A stretch of DNA of 64,000 nt, from assembly GCF_006440735.1 (NCBI RefSeq), contig NZ_VFUA01000002.1, forward strand, positions 101,534 through 165,533, given 5' to 3'. The position numbers and the translations under genes were made by a program. How positions within the stretch are numbered: position 1 is the stretch's first letter; every line of letters begins with the position of its first letter. Positions 1 through 8,899 of the stretch are shown here, piece after piece. The DNA is from Mesorhizobium sp. B2-7-1. Lineage in GTDB: Bacteria > Pseudomonadota > Alphaproteobacteria > Rhizobiales > Rhizobiaceae. Under the pieces are notes generated by a model, which was not told the DNA's origin, ran no database searches, and was given only the letters and a program-made list of their open reading frames with translations.

Positions 1-68
1 CCGAGGAAACCGGCACCGCCGGCAACAAGCGCCGTCCGTGTATGTTCAGCTCTTTTTGATCGCCGCAT
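1..68 (-). CDS. NAD-dependent epimerase/dehydratase, N-terminus only
   Basis: Only the first 22 codons are inside the window. The ATG at 68 is preceded by an AGGAG ribosome site about 8 bases upstream. The translation reaches a glycine-rich nucleotide-binding loop (VAGGAGFLG), which is the start of an extended short-chain dehydrogenase/epimerase Rossmann fold. It lies 23 bases after the stop of the CgeB-like gene on the same strand, so it is probably the next gene of the glycan operon. The specific sugar substrate cannot be read from this fragment. Confidence 0.7.
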   Translation of the reverse strand, partial: MRRSKRAEHTRTALVAGGAGFL

Positions 69-91
69 CTCGATGGTCTCCTGTCTGCCGC

Positions 92-1201
92 TTATGCTGC
101 ACTTTCGACGTCCAGATCGATCGCCGTGCGGGCGTCGACAGACGGCGTCAGCGCCGAAACGAATTCACCTGCCCTAGCAATGGCCGTATGTCTTGAAAGC
201 ACCGACGCGCGCGCGAGTCTGGCCATGTCGAGCCTAGCCCGCTCGGATTTGGCGCTGAGGATCTCCTCGACATCTGCGGCATTGGTCGCGGTCTCGATCG
301 CCGGTCCCGGGAAAAAATCGTCGAGCCCAGGCCAGCGGTCGCTTATGATCGGCGTGCCACAAGCAGCGGCCTCGAAGAGCCGCACGCTAGGCGACCATCC
401 TGCCGCGATCATCGACGCCCGCGTAAGGTTCAGCGTGTAACGCTGGCGGCTGTAGAAAGCTGCATGTTCGGAAGGCGGCAGGTGCTCGATCCGCTCGACA
501 TTGTCCGGCCAGGCGATGTCGCAGGGATATTGCGAGCCGGCAACGACGAAGCGGCGGTCCGGCAAGCGGCGCGCAGGCTCCAGAAGCAGCGCTTCCAATG
601 AGGGCTGCCGGTCCGCGCTATAGGTGCCAAGATAGCCAAGGTCCCATTCGATGGCTTGTCTGGTGCGACGATGCCGCGTTGGGTCCACCGAGCAGTAGAG
701 CGCCTCCGCCCGGCGGGCGCCGAACTCGGACTTCAGCCGCGCCAGCGTAGGTCCGCCGGTGAAGGAGAAATAGACGTCGAAATAGGGGATCTGCCGGTGG
801 GCAAGATAGTCGCAATCGTCCTCGGCAACCCGCGTAAGCGTTACCGGGGTATCGATGTCGTAGAAGCAGAACTGTCCCGTGCACAGCGAAGCAAGATCGT
901 CGATGATTGCCCGGCCTTCCGGCACGAAGGAGCCCATCACCACAGCGTCAGCCCGCTGCAGCTCCTGTCTATGGCTGCAGCGCAGCTCCGAGACCGTCTC
1001 GTAATAGCGCAAGTCGCAAAAATCGGGATCGCGCAGGTCCCGGTGATGCGCGTACCAGGGAACGTCGCGTTCAAAGAAGGTGATGCGATGGCCGAGCTCG
1101 TGAAGCGCGCGGAGCAGTCCCCGAAAAGTTGTCGCGTGGCCGTTGCCCCAGGACGAAGACAGGGAAAGGCCGAGGAAAACGATTTCGAGCGGTTTCGTCA
1201 T
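92..1201 (-). CDS. CgeB-like glycosyltransferase
   Basis: A 369-residue protein of the CgeB / 'glycosyl transferases group 1' type (GT-B fold). The N-terminus has a beta strand and glycine-rich turn (IVFLGLSLSSSWGNG) followed by a helix containing RGLLRAL. The C-terminal half has the donor-site region RLFEAAACGTPIISD, whose Glu and Gly-Thr-Pro are typical of GT4-like donor binding. It overlaps the next upstream gene by 4 bases (ATGA), so translation is coupled. It and the two following genes look like diverged copies of one another, suggesting three successive sugar additions. Substrate unknown; cytoplasmic. Confidence 0.8.
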   Translation of the reverse strand: MTKPLEIVFLGLSLSSSWGNGHATTFRGLLRALHELGHRITFFERDVPWYAHHRDLRDPDFCDLRYYETVSELRCSHRQELQRADAVVMGSFVPEGRAIIDDLASLCTGQFCFYDIDTPVTLTRVAEDDCDYLAHRQIPYFDVYFSFTGGPTLARLKSEFGARRAEALYCSVDPTRHRRTRQAIEWDLGYLGTYSADRQPSLEALLLEPARRLPDRRFVVAGSQYPCDIAWPDNVERIEHLPPSEHAAFYSRQRYTLNLTRASMIAAGWSPSVRLFEAAACGTPIISDRWPGLDDFFPGPAIETATNAADVEEILSAKSERARLDMARLARASVLSRHTAIARAGEFVSALTPSVDARTAIDLDVESAA

Positions 1202-2292
1202 TCTGCAGCCTCCATTGCCCGGCGCTCGAAATGCGCCTTGAAGATGTCATCCACCAACTGGGCTCTCAGCGTATAGGTATGCTCGGCCAGAACGCGCCGC
1301 AGCGCTGCCGCGCCGATCGCCTTCGCCCTTTGCGGCGTCAGCGTGCACATGATCTCGGCGACATCGGCGCCGTCCCGCGCGACCAGAATCTCTTCGCCGG
1401 GGGTAAGAAACAATTCGATGCCGAGCCAGGCGTCGGTGATCAGGCATGCGCTCGCGCCCGCCGCCTCGAACACGCGGGTGGCGGGCGAAAAGCCGTTGGT
1501 CGCCATGCTGTCGCGGCTGATGTTAAGCACCGCTTTCGGCGTGACGTTGAAAGCGTTGTGGTCGCGCGTGCCGACATGGCCGAGCCACGACACGTTTGAC
1601 GGCAAGGGCTTGTCTCCCCAACCGGAGCCGCCAAGCAGGAAGCGTTGACCGCTAAGCGAACGGGCTGGATCGAGGAAGAAGGCATCCACGCGCGCCTCGC
1701 GGTCGGGAAGGCGATTGCCCAGGAACGCCAAGTCACAGGCAAAGCGCGAATTGGCGGAGACCGGGTGATGCGTCTCCGGATCGAGCGCGTTATAGATCGG
1801 TATGCACTCCGCTGCGCCAAGAGCACGATAATCCCAGACGACCGGGTCGCCGCCGCCATAAGTGAGCACCAGCCCGATCCTCTTCAGAGCCTCGTGTAAC
1901 GGGTGTTCGGCGTCATTGCGCAACTCGCTTAGGGTCGCTGGCGCGTCGACATCCCAGAAGACGGTCAGCGCATCTGGGCGGGCATTGTCGAGGACTGCCT
2001 GCAGCAGCGCATCGTCTTCGAAGCCGACGCCGCTTGCCGTGACCACGACGTCTGCCTGCGCGGCGCGCGATGCAACTTGCATCAGCGCGTGCGGGGTCGG
2101 CTCGTAGACCACGACGCTGCACCAGTCCGGCGCCTCGATGTCGCGGTGCTGCTGCCGATCATAGACGTTGGGCTCATAAAAGACGATGTCATAGCCGCGC
2201 TGCGAAAGCGCCTTGAGCAGGCCCCGGTAATAGGTGGCCGCGCCATTCCAATAGGACGACAGCAGGCTCGATCCGTAAAAGGCGATCTTCAT
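1198..2292 (-). CDS. CgeB-like glycosyltransferase (second copy)
   Basis: A 364-residue protein starting at MKIAFYGSSLLSSYWNG. The ATG at 2292 overlaps the stop of the upstream gene (ATGA). A longer in-frame extension exists, but it is arginine-rich and overlaps the neighbour. It has the same layout as the other CgeB-like proteins: N-terminal glycine-rich strand, RGLLKAL helix, and C-terminal RVFEAAGASACLITD where the family has the donor-binding Glu. Here the usual Gly-Thr-Pro is replaced by Ala-Ser-Ala-Cys, a small departure from its sisters. Probably adds a sugar to the same oligosaccharide or lipid carrier; substrate unknown. Confidence 0.8.
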   Translation of the reverse strand: MKIAFYGSSLLSSYWNGAATYYRGLLKALSQRGYDIVFYEPNVYDRQQHRDIEAPDWCSVVVYEPTPHALMQVASRAAQADVVVTASGVGFEDDALLQAVLDNARPDALTVFWDVDAPATLSELRNDAEHPLHEALKRIGLVLTYGGGDPVVWDYRALGAAECIPIYNALDPETHHPVSANSRFACDLAFLGNRLPDREARVDAFFLDPARSLSGQRFLLGGSGWGDKPLPSNVSWLGHVGTRDHNAFNVTPKAVLNISRDSMATNGFSPATRVFEAAGASACLITDAWLGIELFLTPGEEILVARDGADVAEIMCTLTPQRAKAIGAAALRRVLAEHTYTLRAQLVDDIFKAHFERRAMEAAE

Positions 2293-3419
2293 GCGGCGGC
2301 CTCCGTTGCGGGTTTGATTTCGGCCGCGTCGCGATTGCCGCATGCGGCGAGGATGGCGAACAATTCGTCGGCGCGGTGCCGGCATGTGTGCCGCGACAGG
2401 ATGGTCTCCAGCCCCGATGCGGTCAGCGCTTCCGCAAGCTGACTATCGTTCAGCACGTCGCGGAGGTGGCCTCGCATCTCGGCGCCGTTTCGGGCGAAGA
2501 GGAAATCCGTTCCGGCACGGAACAGCCCTTCGACATCCGACCATGGCGCAGACACAAGCGGAATCCCGCAGGCCAGTGCCTCGAAGATGCGAATTGTCGG
2601 AATGCCAGGCAGGCTCTCCCGGTAGGGCCTGCGCGGGATGTGCATGGTGACGCGATGCCGCGCGAAGGCCTTCGGCACATCTGCATTGGCGATCCAACCT
2701 TCATAGTGCAGGCCGGCATCCGCGAGGGCCGTCAGCGCATCCGGCGGATAGCGCACGCCGTGAATGGTTCCCGATGGCCTAAGCGCGCTTGCCGGCTGGA
2801 TCAGAAATTCGTCGATCTCGGCGCTGCGTTCGTCGTCGCCCCAATTGCCGATCCAGACGAGGTCGGAGACGGGGTCGATTTTCGGGCACGGCTTGAACAG
2901 CCGGTCGTCAGCCGCCTCATGCCACGTGAAGACCCGTTTGCCCCAGCCGGCACGAAGGTAGCTCTCCCGCAGCACTTCGCCAAAGACCAACACGCCATCA
3001 TAATGATGGAGTTGAAGCGCTGCGATGGCCTGCGCCGCCGAGATGGCGCGATGATGAGTGTCGTGGAACAGTAGCGTGAAATCGCCACCCTGGCCCCGGA
3101 TGCGGCCGATGCGAGCGATGAGTTCAGGGTCGGTCCATTCATGAACGATGACGACGTCTGCGCTGGCGAGCCACGACTCGTGCTGGAAACCCGCGTCGTA
3201 GGTGACCGCCATCAATTCCGGAAAATCCTTGCGAAAGCGCTCGACGGCGAAGGGGCCTTGCTCGGCGAGGAGGTTCGATCGGCTCCAGCCGTCGGCGGGC
3301 TCCAACGCGACCACCTCATGGCCGCGCGCGACAAGCTCGCGCATGGTGCCGCGCTGGAAATGCGCGTTGCCGTGGTTCCAGTCGGAAACCGCCGAATGGG
3401 TGTAGAACAGAAAACGCAT
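2289..3419 (-). CDS. CgeB-like glycosyltransferase (third copy)
   Basis: A 376-residue protein. I chose ATG at 3419. A TTG two codons upstream (3425) that overlaps the TGA of the previous gene is an equally possible coupled start. The N-terminus MRFLFYTHSAVSDWNHGNAHF matches the N-terminal turn of its two sisters. The C-terminal donor site is IRIFEALACGIPLVSAPW. It sits in the same polycistronic run, with 2-4 base spacing to its neighbours. Predicted cytoplasmic GT-B transferase; the acceptor is unknown. Confidence 0.8.
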   Translation of the reverse strand: MRFLFYTHSAVSDWNHGNAHFQRGTMRELVARGHEVVALEPADGWSRSNLLAEQGPFAVERFRKDFPELMAVTYDAGFQHESWLASADVVIVHEWTDPELIARIGRIRGQGGDFTLLFHDTHHRAISAAQAIAALQLHHYDGVLVFGEVLRESYLRAGWGKRVFTWHEAADDRLFKPCPKIDPVSDLVWIGNWGDDERSAEIDEFLIQPASALRPSGTIHGVRYPPDALTALADAGLHYEGWIANADVPKAFARHRVTMHIPRRPYRESLPGIPTIRIFEALACGIPLVSAPWSDVEGLFRAGTDFLFARNGAEMRGHLRDVLNDSQLAEALTASGLETILSRHTCRHRADELFAILAACGNRDAAEIKPATEAAA

Positions 3420-3421
3420 GG

Positions 3422-4522
3422 TCAACGCCCCGCCGCGGTTGTCGCCGCCCGATCGTAGATGTCTCGCATCTGTGCCGCCTGCGCGCTGAGCGGGAATTTG
3501 CGCGCCCGTCGGGCGGCGCGCTGGCCAAACCGGCGTCGCAGGTTTTCATCACGCGAGAGTCTGGCGATGCAGCCGGCAAGCGCATGCGGATCGCGTGCGT
3601 CGAAGAACGTCGCCGCCCCGTCCCAGATCTCCCGGTAGGTCGCGATGTCCGCCAGCACCAGCGGGGTGCCCGCAAAGGCAGCCTCCAGAGTGGCCAGCCC
3701 GAAAGGCTCGTAGAGCGATGGCGAGACAAAGATGTTGGCACGCGCCATCAGCTGCCGAACCTCGAAATGGCTTATCGAACCTAGTGACAGGGCATGATCG
3801 AAGAATGCGCGCTGTCCATCCGGGCCTTCAGTTTCGCCCACAGCAAAAAGGGGGAGGCCACACAAAGCAGCGGCGGCATCGAGCACCGATGCGTTTTTCC
3901 CCTCATCCCACCAGCGCGCGGCCGCGAGAACGAACGACTCGCGGTGCGCAGCTGTAGGGGCGGGGAGGGCACCATTATGCACGACGTCCAAGCCCGCGAT
4001 CGAGCCGTAGCAGGCTTCGAGCATGTCGGCGTGGCTTCTGCTCGGCGCGACAACCGCTTGGGCGCGGTCAAAGCCCATCCGATTGCGCTCTCGTTGCCAG
4101 GTCCAATCGCCGACGGCCATTTGCGCCCGCACCACATGCAGCCATGTCACTACGCAGGAATGCGACACTGCGACGATAGGACAATTCAGTTCGAGGCCGG
4201 CTGCCTGCGCCGGGGCATTGAGGTGCACGAGATCGATCGCATAGGCCGACGCAATCTCCTGCAATTCGCAAGGCAGCTGGTCGAGATCTTTCTCGTCGCG
4301 CGTCATCCAGTCCGGCGGGCATTCGAGCCAAATCAGCGTGGCGAAAGACCGCGCCTCCCGGACCTGTTCCGGAGAAGGTTCCGGTCCCAGCCCGGCGAGC
4401 ACGACGCTGTCGCCGCCGGCCGCCAGCTCGCGCGCCAGGTCAAGCGAATAGCGCCAGACCCCGCCAACGGCGTCGGTCGTCATCAGGATGCGCCTCGGAC
4501 GCTGGATCAGTGATTGCAGCAT
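3422..4522 (-). CDS. GT4-family glycosyltransferase
   Basis: A 366-residue GT-B glycosyltransferase of family GT4. The first strand and acceptor loop are RRILMTTDAVGGVWRYSLDLA. The E-x7-E donor motif is visible in SPSLYEPFGLATLEAAFAGT, the classic GT4 retaining signature. The start at 4522 keeps the first beta strand and overlaps the 3' end of the radical SAM gene by 16 bases. It probably transfers a hexose or deoxyhexose made by the epimerases of this operon. Confidence 0.87.
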   Translation of the reverse strand: MLQSLIQRPRRILMTTDAVGGVWRYSLDLARELAAGGDSVVLAGLGPEPSPEQVREARSFATLIWLECPPDWMTRDEKDLDQLPCELQEIASAYAIDLVHLNAPAQAAGLELNCPIVAVSHSCVVTWLHVVRAQMAVGDWTWQRERNRMGFDRAQAVVAPSRSHADMLEACYGSIAGLDVVHNGALPAPTAAHRESFVLAAARWWDEGKNASVLDAAAALCGLPLFAVGETEGPDGQRAFFDHALSLGSISHFEVRQLMARANIFVSPSLYEPFGLATLEAAFAGTPLVLADIATYREIWDGAATFFDARDPHALAGCIARLSRDENLRRRFGQRAARRARKFPLSAQAAQMRDIYDRAATTAAGR

Positions 4523-5799
4523 GAGGACTCCAACTCAGCCAGCGCACGCGGGCGCTGGTCCTGGATATCGCTGAATGATCGGAAGGAGGCGAGGTAGTGC
4601 TCATGCGCGCGCTCCCAGGCGACATCGTCGGGCTCGCCCCAAAGCTCGCGATAGCTGGGGGAGCTTGGATACGGATAGAGCGGTACGGGCTCGCTTGCCC
4701 AGACGCCGTGATTGATCAGGTGCTTGCGCCAGTAATCCACCAGCGCCGGGTCGTCTTCGACCATACCGATCAGATTGGCCTGGACGAAAGGCACGTTGCG
4801 GCGGGCGTCGATGAGAAGCGCGGCCAGATCCTCGGTGTTGAGCCGGCAGCGCTTGGCAAGCATCGCACGGCCTTCTACCGTCAGGCTTTCAAGGCCGGCT
4901 TCGATCGAGACGCAGCCGGCCTTGCCAAGCAGCTCGAGCAGCTCTGGCTTCCAAAGGTCGATGCGAGTCTGGACACCGAACTGGACATCGCGCTCGACCA
5001 GCGCCTCCAGCAGCGCCTTCTGCGGCAGGAAGATTTCGTCGATGAAATAGATATAGCGGACGCCTTGCGCGATCAGCCCGTCGATCTCGGCGATGACGGC
5101 ATCGTGCTTCCTACGCCGATAGGCATCGCGGAAATCGATCTTGGCGCAGAAGCTGCAATTGTAAGGGCATCCGCGCGAGGCTTCCACCTCGGCGCCGGAC
5201 CCATTCTGGACGGTATCGAACCGGTGGTGGTGGTGGCTGTGCGCCGCGACCCAGTCGGACGGCCAGGCGAGCGCTGGATGATTGACGAACGGGCTGGCGT
5301 GCACGCCGCCATTGCACACCGGAAAGTTGTTCTGGAGATAGGCTGTATGCGCAACCTTGCTCCAATCGCTCTCCTGTGCGAGCGCTGTCACAACCTCCTC
5401 GCATTCGCCTCGTACGACGATATCGACGCCGAGCTTGCGTAGCGTCGGCGCGGGCGTCGCCGAGCCGTGCGGTCCCACCGCCACGGTGCGTCCGCCGCGT
5501 CCGGCGAGATGGTTGAGGAATTCCCCGGGAACGCGCAATTCGGGCGGCGCGCAGCGCCAGAACAGATAGGTCGGCGCGGTCGTCACCACTGTCATATCCG
5601 GCGCGAATGACGCCACACGCTCGGCCAGCGCCGCATTGTCGAGGGCCTGTAGTTGTCCGTCCAGCATCAGAACGTCGTGCCCATCGGCGTCCAGCATTGC
5701 GTTGGAATATCCGAGCTCCAGCGGCAGATGCGGCTGGCGGCAGCCGAAATAGATACTGTGCTCGTATGTCCAGTACGGATTGACCAAGGCTACCTTCAT
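4507..5799 (-). CDS. B12-binding-domain radical SAM protein
   Basis: A 430-residue protein. Residues 1-140 look like a cobalamin-binding Rossmann domain that lacks the canonical DxHxxG. The radical SAM [4Fe-4S] motif CPYNCSFC lies at residues 211-218 (Cys211, Cys215, Cys218), followed by a TIM-barrel-like region. The ATG at 5799 overlaps the previous stop (ATGA). A His-rich patch (HSHHHHRF) lies just before the cluster motif. Enzymes of this class methylate unactivated carbon or perform radical rearrangements. Placed among transferases and epimerases, it most likely modifies a sugar or lipid part of the glycan. I recall a TIGRFAM of B12 radical SAM proteins in a rhizobial oligosaccharide cluster, but cannot check it. 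Confidence 0.85.
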   Translation of the reverse strand: MKVALVNPYWTYEHSIYFGCRQPHLPLELGYSNAMLDADGHDVLMLDGQLQALDNAALAERVASFAPDMTVVTTAPTYLFWRCAPPELRVPGEFLNHLAGRGGRTVAVGPHGSATPAPTLRKLGVDIVVRGECEEVVTALAQESDWSKVAHTAYLQNNFPVCNGGVHASPFVNHPALAWPSDWVAAHSHHHHRFDTVQNGSGAEVEASRGCPYNCSFCAKIDFRDAYRRRKHDAVIAEIDGLIAQGVRYIYFIDEIFLPQKALLEALVERDVQFGVQTRIDLWKPELLELLGKAGCVSIEAGLESLTVEGRAMLAKRCRLNTEDLAALLIDARRNVPFVQANLIGMVEDDPALVDYWRKHLINHGVWASEPVPLYPYPSSPSYRELWGEPDDVAWERAHEHYLASFRSFSDIQDQRPRALAELESSCCNH

Positions 5800-6869
5800 G
5801 CGACGTACCTCGTAGCTTCTGGGCGCGATTGGAGGCGATGCCGCAGCAGCCAGCTGGCGAGATCGCAGACGCCTTCGCGCCATGGCACGTGCGCCTGCCA
5901 GCCGATCGCGGCCTGCAGCTTGCGTGTATCGGCAACGAAAAAGGGCTGGTCCCCGACCCGCTCGTGGTCGTGGCGGATCGCGACGTCACGGCCGACCATG
6001 TCGGGGATCTCCGCCAGCAGCACGCGCAGGCTGACCGCGTTGCGCGGGCCGCCGCCCAGATTGAACGCCTGGCCTTTCAAGTCTTCGATCCTGGCCAACA
6101 CGCCGCGATAAGCGGCGACCGCATCGGACACATGCAGAATGTCGCGCACCTGCCTGCCGTCGCCATAGATCGTGATCGGCTGGCCAGAGAACGCGCTCAA
6201 AAGGAAATGCGCGACCCAGCCCTGGTCCTCGGTGCCGAACTGGCGCGGCCCGTAGATGCAGCTCATACGCAGCACCGCGGTCGGCAGTCCGTAAGACTTG
6301 GAATAATCGAGCACATACTGATCGGCCGCACCCTTCGAGCAGCCATAGGGCGTGCAGAAATCAAGGCCGACGTTCTCATTGACGCCGCTCGTACGCACTT
6401 CCTCGTCGAGCGGTTCATAGTGATCGCCGGCTTGCCGCACCGCGATCTGAGGCAGGCTGCCATAGACTTTGTTGGTGCTGGCGAAGACCACGGGGGCTCT
6501 AGTGCCGCGAGCCGCTTCCAGAACGTTGAACGTTCCTTTGAGGTTGATGTCGAAATCTTGCGCGGGATCGGTCAGACTGGTCGTCACGGCTGTCTGAGCG
6601 GCGAGATGGAAAATCGCTTTGGCCGGCGCCAGGGCCGTGGCCAAGGCGCCAAGATCGCGTATGTCGATGATTTCAGTGCTCAGCCGGTCACCATGCTTTT
6701 GCGCCAGCCAGTCGAGGTTCTGCTCGACGCCCGGACGGCTGAGATTGTCGACCACCAGTACTCTTTCGCCATCGGACATCAGGCTGTCGGCGAGATTGGA
6801 GCCGATGAAGCCGCTGCCGCCAATGATAGCGACTGGGGCGTTGCGGGCGTGGCGGCGCGTCTGGGTCAT
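5796..6869 (-). CDS. NAD-dependent nucleotide-sugar epimerase, CDP-paratose 2-epimerase-like
   Basis: A 357-residue extended SDR. The nucleotide-binding loop is GGSGFIG near residue 18. The catalytic Tyr-x3-Lys is in YGCSKGAADQYVLDY, a stretch typical of CDP-paratose (CDP-tyvelose) 2-epimerases. The C-terminal half has YGPRQFG and RDILHVSDA, usual for this subfamily. ATGA overlaps on both sides place it firmly in the operon. It likely supplies an epimerised NDP-sugar to the neighbouring transferases; the exact sugar is an inference. Confidence 0.82.
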   Translation of the reverse strand: MTQTRRHARNAPVAIIGGSGFIGSNLADSLMSDGERVLVVDNLSRPGVEQNLDWLAQKHGDRLSTEIIDIRDLGALATALAPAKAIFHLAAQTAVTTSLTDPAQDFDINLKGTFNVLEAARGTRAPVVFASTNKVYGSLPQIAVRQAGDHYEPLDEEVRTSGVNENVGLDFCTPYGCSKGAADQYVLDYSKSYGLPTAVLRMSCIYGPRQFGTEDQGWVAHFLLSAFSGQPITIYGDGRQVRDILHVSDAVAAYRGVLARIEDLKGQAFNLGGGPRNAVSLRVLLAEIPDMVGRDVAIRHDHERVGDQPFFVADTRKLQAAIGWQAHVPWREGVCDLASWLLRHRLQSRPEATRYVA

Positions 6870-7972
6870 GAGACCAATCCCCGCTCTTCCAGCTCGCGCC
6901 GCATGTCGGCGCCGCGATCGATGACGATGCTGTTGCGAACCCAGGCCGCGAATTCGCCGAGCGAATTCTCCAGGCGATGCTTTGGCTCGAAGCCGAGCAG
7001 TTCGCGGGCCTTGGCAATATCGGCAAAGCAGTTGCGGATGTCGCCGGAACGCGCCTTGCCCAGGATTTCAGGCGGGCGCTTGGGAATGCCCATGGCCTTG
7101 GCGAGCAGACGTGCCACCTCGCTGATCGAGTAGGCGCGTCCACTGCCGATATTGACCACATGCCCGGCAGCCTGACGTTGCTCCAGCGCCAGCCGAAACG
7201 CTGTGGCGACATCGCGTACATGCACGAAGTCGCGCTTCTGCTCGCCATCCTCGAAGATCGTCGGCCGCTTGCCGTTGGCCAGGCGTGAGGCGAAGTTGGC
7301 GAGAACACCGGTATAAGGATTGGAAAGCGCCTGTCCGGCGCCGAAGACGTTGAAGAGGCGCAACGCCGCCGCGTCGATGCCATACGCCTGCCCGAAGATC
7401 AGCACCGCGCGCTCCTGCGCATATTTTGTCAGCGCGTAGATCGAGGCTAGATCGGGCCGTTTCTCCTCGTCTGTGGCGATTGGCGACAGCGTCTCGCCGG
7501 ATGCCGATTTGAGATCCCACAGGCCCTCCCTGATCTCGGCAGGCTTGCGGCGCGCATTGTCGATCCGCTCGCCGTCCGGTGTCTGGTAGAGGCCTTCGCC
7601 GTAGATGCTCATCGAGGATGCCACGACGATCCGTTGGACCGGATGCTTGATCAAAGCTTCGAGAAGGGTCGCGGTGCCGAGGTCATTGGTGCCGACATAG
7701 CGGGCGATTTCGTACATGGATTGACCAACGCCCACCTCGGCCGCCAGATGGATGACCGCGTCGACATCCGAAACCGCGTCGGCGACCGCATCTCGGTCGC
7801 GCACGTCGCCCTTGATCAGCTCGGCTCCGGTCGGAATATTGATGGCTTCGGCGCCGTGCACCTGGTCGACAAGCGCATCGAGCAGGCGCACCTGATAACC
7901 ATGGTTGCTGAGCTCCTGGGCGACGTGGCGGCCGATGAAGCCGCACCCTCCCGTAACCAACACATGTTTCAC
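6866..7972 (-). CDS. NAD-dependent epimerase, dTDP-L-rhamnose 4-epimerase-like; first gene of the glycan operon
   Basis: A 368-residue extended SDR with loop GGCGFIG at residues 8-14 and catalytic YALTK. The segment after the first strand (LLDALVDQVHGA) and AEVGVGQSMYEI resemble WbiB-type dTDP-L-rhamnose 4-epimerases. I chose the GTG at 7972 because an AAGGGA ribosome site lies about 7 bases upstream and the glycine loop follows immediately. An in-frame extension to 8362 is antisense to another gene and unlikely. A GGAAC-N17-GTT site at 8008-8032 gives the operon a likely general-stress promoter. Confidence 0.85.
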   Translation of the reverse strand: MKHVLVTGGCGFIGRHVAQELSNHGYQVRLLDALVDQVHGAEAINIPTGAELIKGDVRDRDAVADAVSDVDAVIHLAAEVGVGQSMYEIARYVGTNDLGTATLLEALIKHPVQRIVVASSMSIYGEGLYQTPDGERIDNARRKPAEIREGLWDLKSASGETLSPIATDEEKRPDLASIYALTKYAQERAVLIFGQAYGIDAAALRLFNVFGAGQALSNPYTGVLANFASRLANGKRPTIFEDGEQKRDFVHVRDVATAFRLALEQRQAAGHVVNIGSGRAYSISEVARLLAKAMGIPKRPPEILGKARSGDIRNCFADIAKARELLGFEPKHRLENSLGEFAAWVRNSIVIDRGADMRRELEERGLVS

Positions 7973-8007
7973 GATATGTCCCTTCCGGATTTGGTTTCGG
8001 CGCCCCG

Positions 8008-8032
8008 AACTGCGCGGCAAAAGGTTTGTTCC
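8008..8032 (-). promoter_or_regulatory. EcfG/RpoE2-type promoter of the glycan operon
   Basis: On the minus strand GGAAC, 17 bases, then GTT, ending 35 bases before the GTG at 7972. It matches the general-stress sigma-factor promoter form of Alphaproteobacteria. Confidence 0.65.
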
Positions 8033-8094
8033 CTGCTTCAACAAAGTTCCCGCCTGAGGAGACGGCACTGCCTGGCGGAGGGCATCCACCCTCT

Positions 8095-8119
8095 GGAACA
8101 TTGCCGGTTGGCCGCTGTT
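8095..8119 (+). promoter_or_regulatory. EcfG/RpoE2-type promoter
   Basis: GGAAC-N17-GTT, 39 bases before the ATG at 8159. It diverges from the glycan operon promoter 60 bases away. Confidence 0.7.
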
Positions 8120-8158
8120 AGGACAGCTCAACGGTCCCGCTGCGAGAAAGGGAGTTCC

Positions 8159-8431
8159 ATGTCCGAGGCCAAGACAACCACCGATCACGACGAGATCCGG
8201 AAATGGGTAGAAGAACGAGAGGGACGACCGGCCGTCGTCCGCACGAAAGGCGAAGGCGGCATCCTGCGCATCGATTTCGGCGAGCCTGAGGATTCGTTCG
8301 ACGCTATCGAGTGGGACGAATTCTTCCGCATTTTCGACGAGAACGATCTGGCTTTCCTGCATCAGGATAAAGCCGGCACCGGCGGAACGAGCCGCTTCAA
8401 CAAATTCGTCGAGCGCAGCCGGAAGGGCTAG
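8159..8431 (+). CDS. Conserved small acidic protein
   Basis: A 90-residue acidic soluble protein. The ATG at 8159 has an AAAGGGA ribosome site upstream and a general-stress-type promoter at 8095. Residues 30-70 (ILRIDFGEPED, then IEWDEFFRIFDENDLAFLHQD) are the conserved part of a small rhizobial family. From memory, that family is often labelled '1,4-alpha-glucan branching enzyme' in databases, a name the sequence does not support because there is no GH13 domain. No signal peptide or membrane segment. The function is unknown; the promoter suggests a role under stress. Confidence 0.8.
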   Translation: MSEAKTTTDHDEIRKWVEEREGRPAVVRTKGEGGILRIDFGEPEDSFDAIEWDEFFRIFDENDLAFLHQDKAGTGGTSRFNKFVERSRKG

Positions 8432-8440
8432 GGTGTTTCA

Positions 8441-8457
8441 CCGTTTCACGGAAACGG
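8441..8457. other. Short inverted repeat after the small acidic gene
   Basis: A perfect 7-base stem (CCGTTTC / GAAACGG) with a 3-base loop, 10 bases after the stop at 8431. There is no T-tract on the plus strand, so its role as a terminator is doubtful. Confidence 0.3.
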
Positions 8458-8629
8458 CAAAACGCCTATCTCTTTGATTTGACACAATCCCGCACGGAAA
8501 ACCGCTTTACATTTTTCCTGGAATTGCTCTGGTTGGTTGAGAAGCTGGTGTCATGGCGCCGTTGGAGGAGGGGAGGCCCTGCAACGGCGCTGCGGCAAGC
8601 GGTCAGGTTGCCGCATTTGGTCGTGCCGT

Positions 8630-8869
8630 TCAATCGAGCGGCTTGTCCGTCGGCCTGGGCGTCGGCCCGGCCTGGGGCCGCCTGCCGGCATTGCGGTTGG
8701 CAACACGGTTGTCGAGCGGCGAGGCCGATGGCTCTCGAGCGCCCGCTGTCTTCGGAGCGGTGGGCGTCGCGCCCGCATCGCTGTCCTGCGCGTCGCGATG
8801 GGGGTGTGGAAGTCCCTCCGGGTCGGTCGACTTCACCGCGGGCTTGGATGTGTCTTTCGGTTGAGCCAT
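8630..8869 (-). CDS. Small proline-rich, probably disordered protein
   Basis: 79 residues rich in Pro, Ala, Asp and Arg, with no predicted fold. An AGAGAGG ribosome site lies 7 bases before the ATG at 8869. It begins 30 bases after the stop of the alcohol dehydrogenase on the same strand, so it is probably co-transcribed. Similar charged, low-complexity small proteins occur elsewhere in this window (13505-13819, 18332-18571, 53607-53921). Function unknown. Confidence 0.55.
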   Translation of the reverse strand: MAQPKDTSKPAVKSTDPEGLPHPHRDAQDSDAGATPTAPKTAGAREPSASPLDNRVANRNAGRRPQAGPTPRPTDKPLD

Positions 8870-8899
8870 TTTCGAACCTCTCTGCCTAGATGCGCGCGA

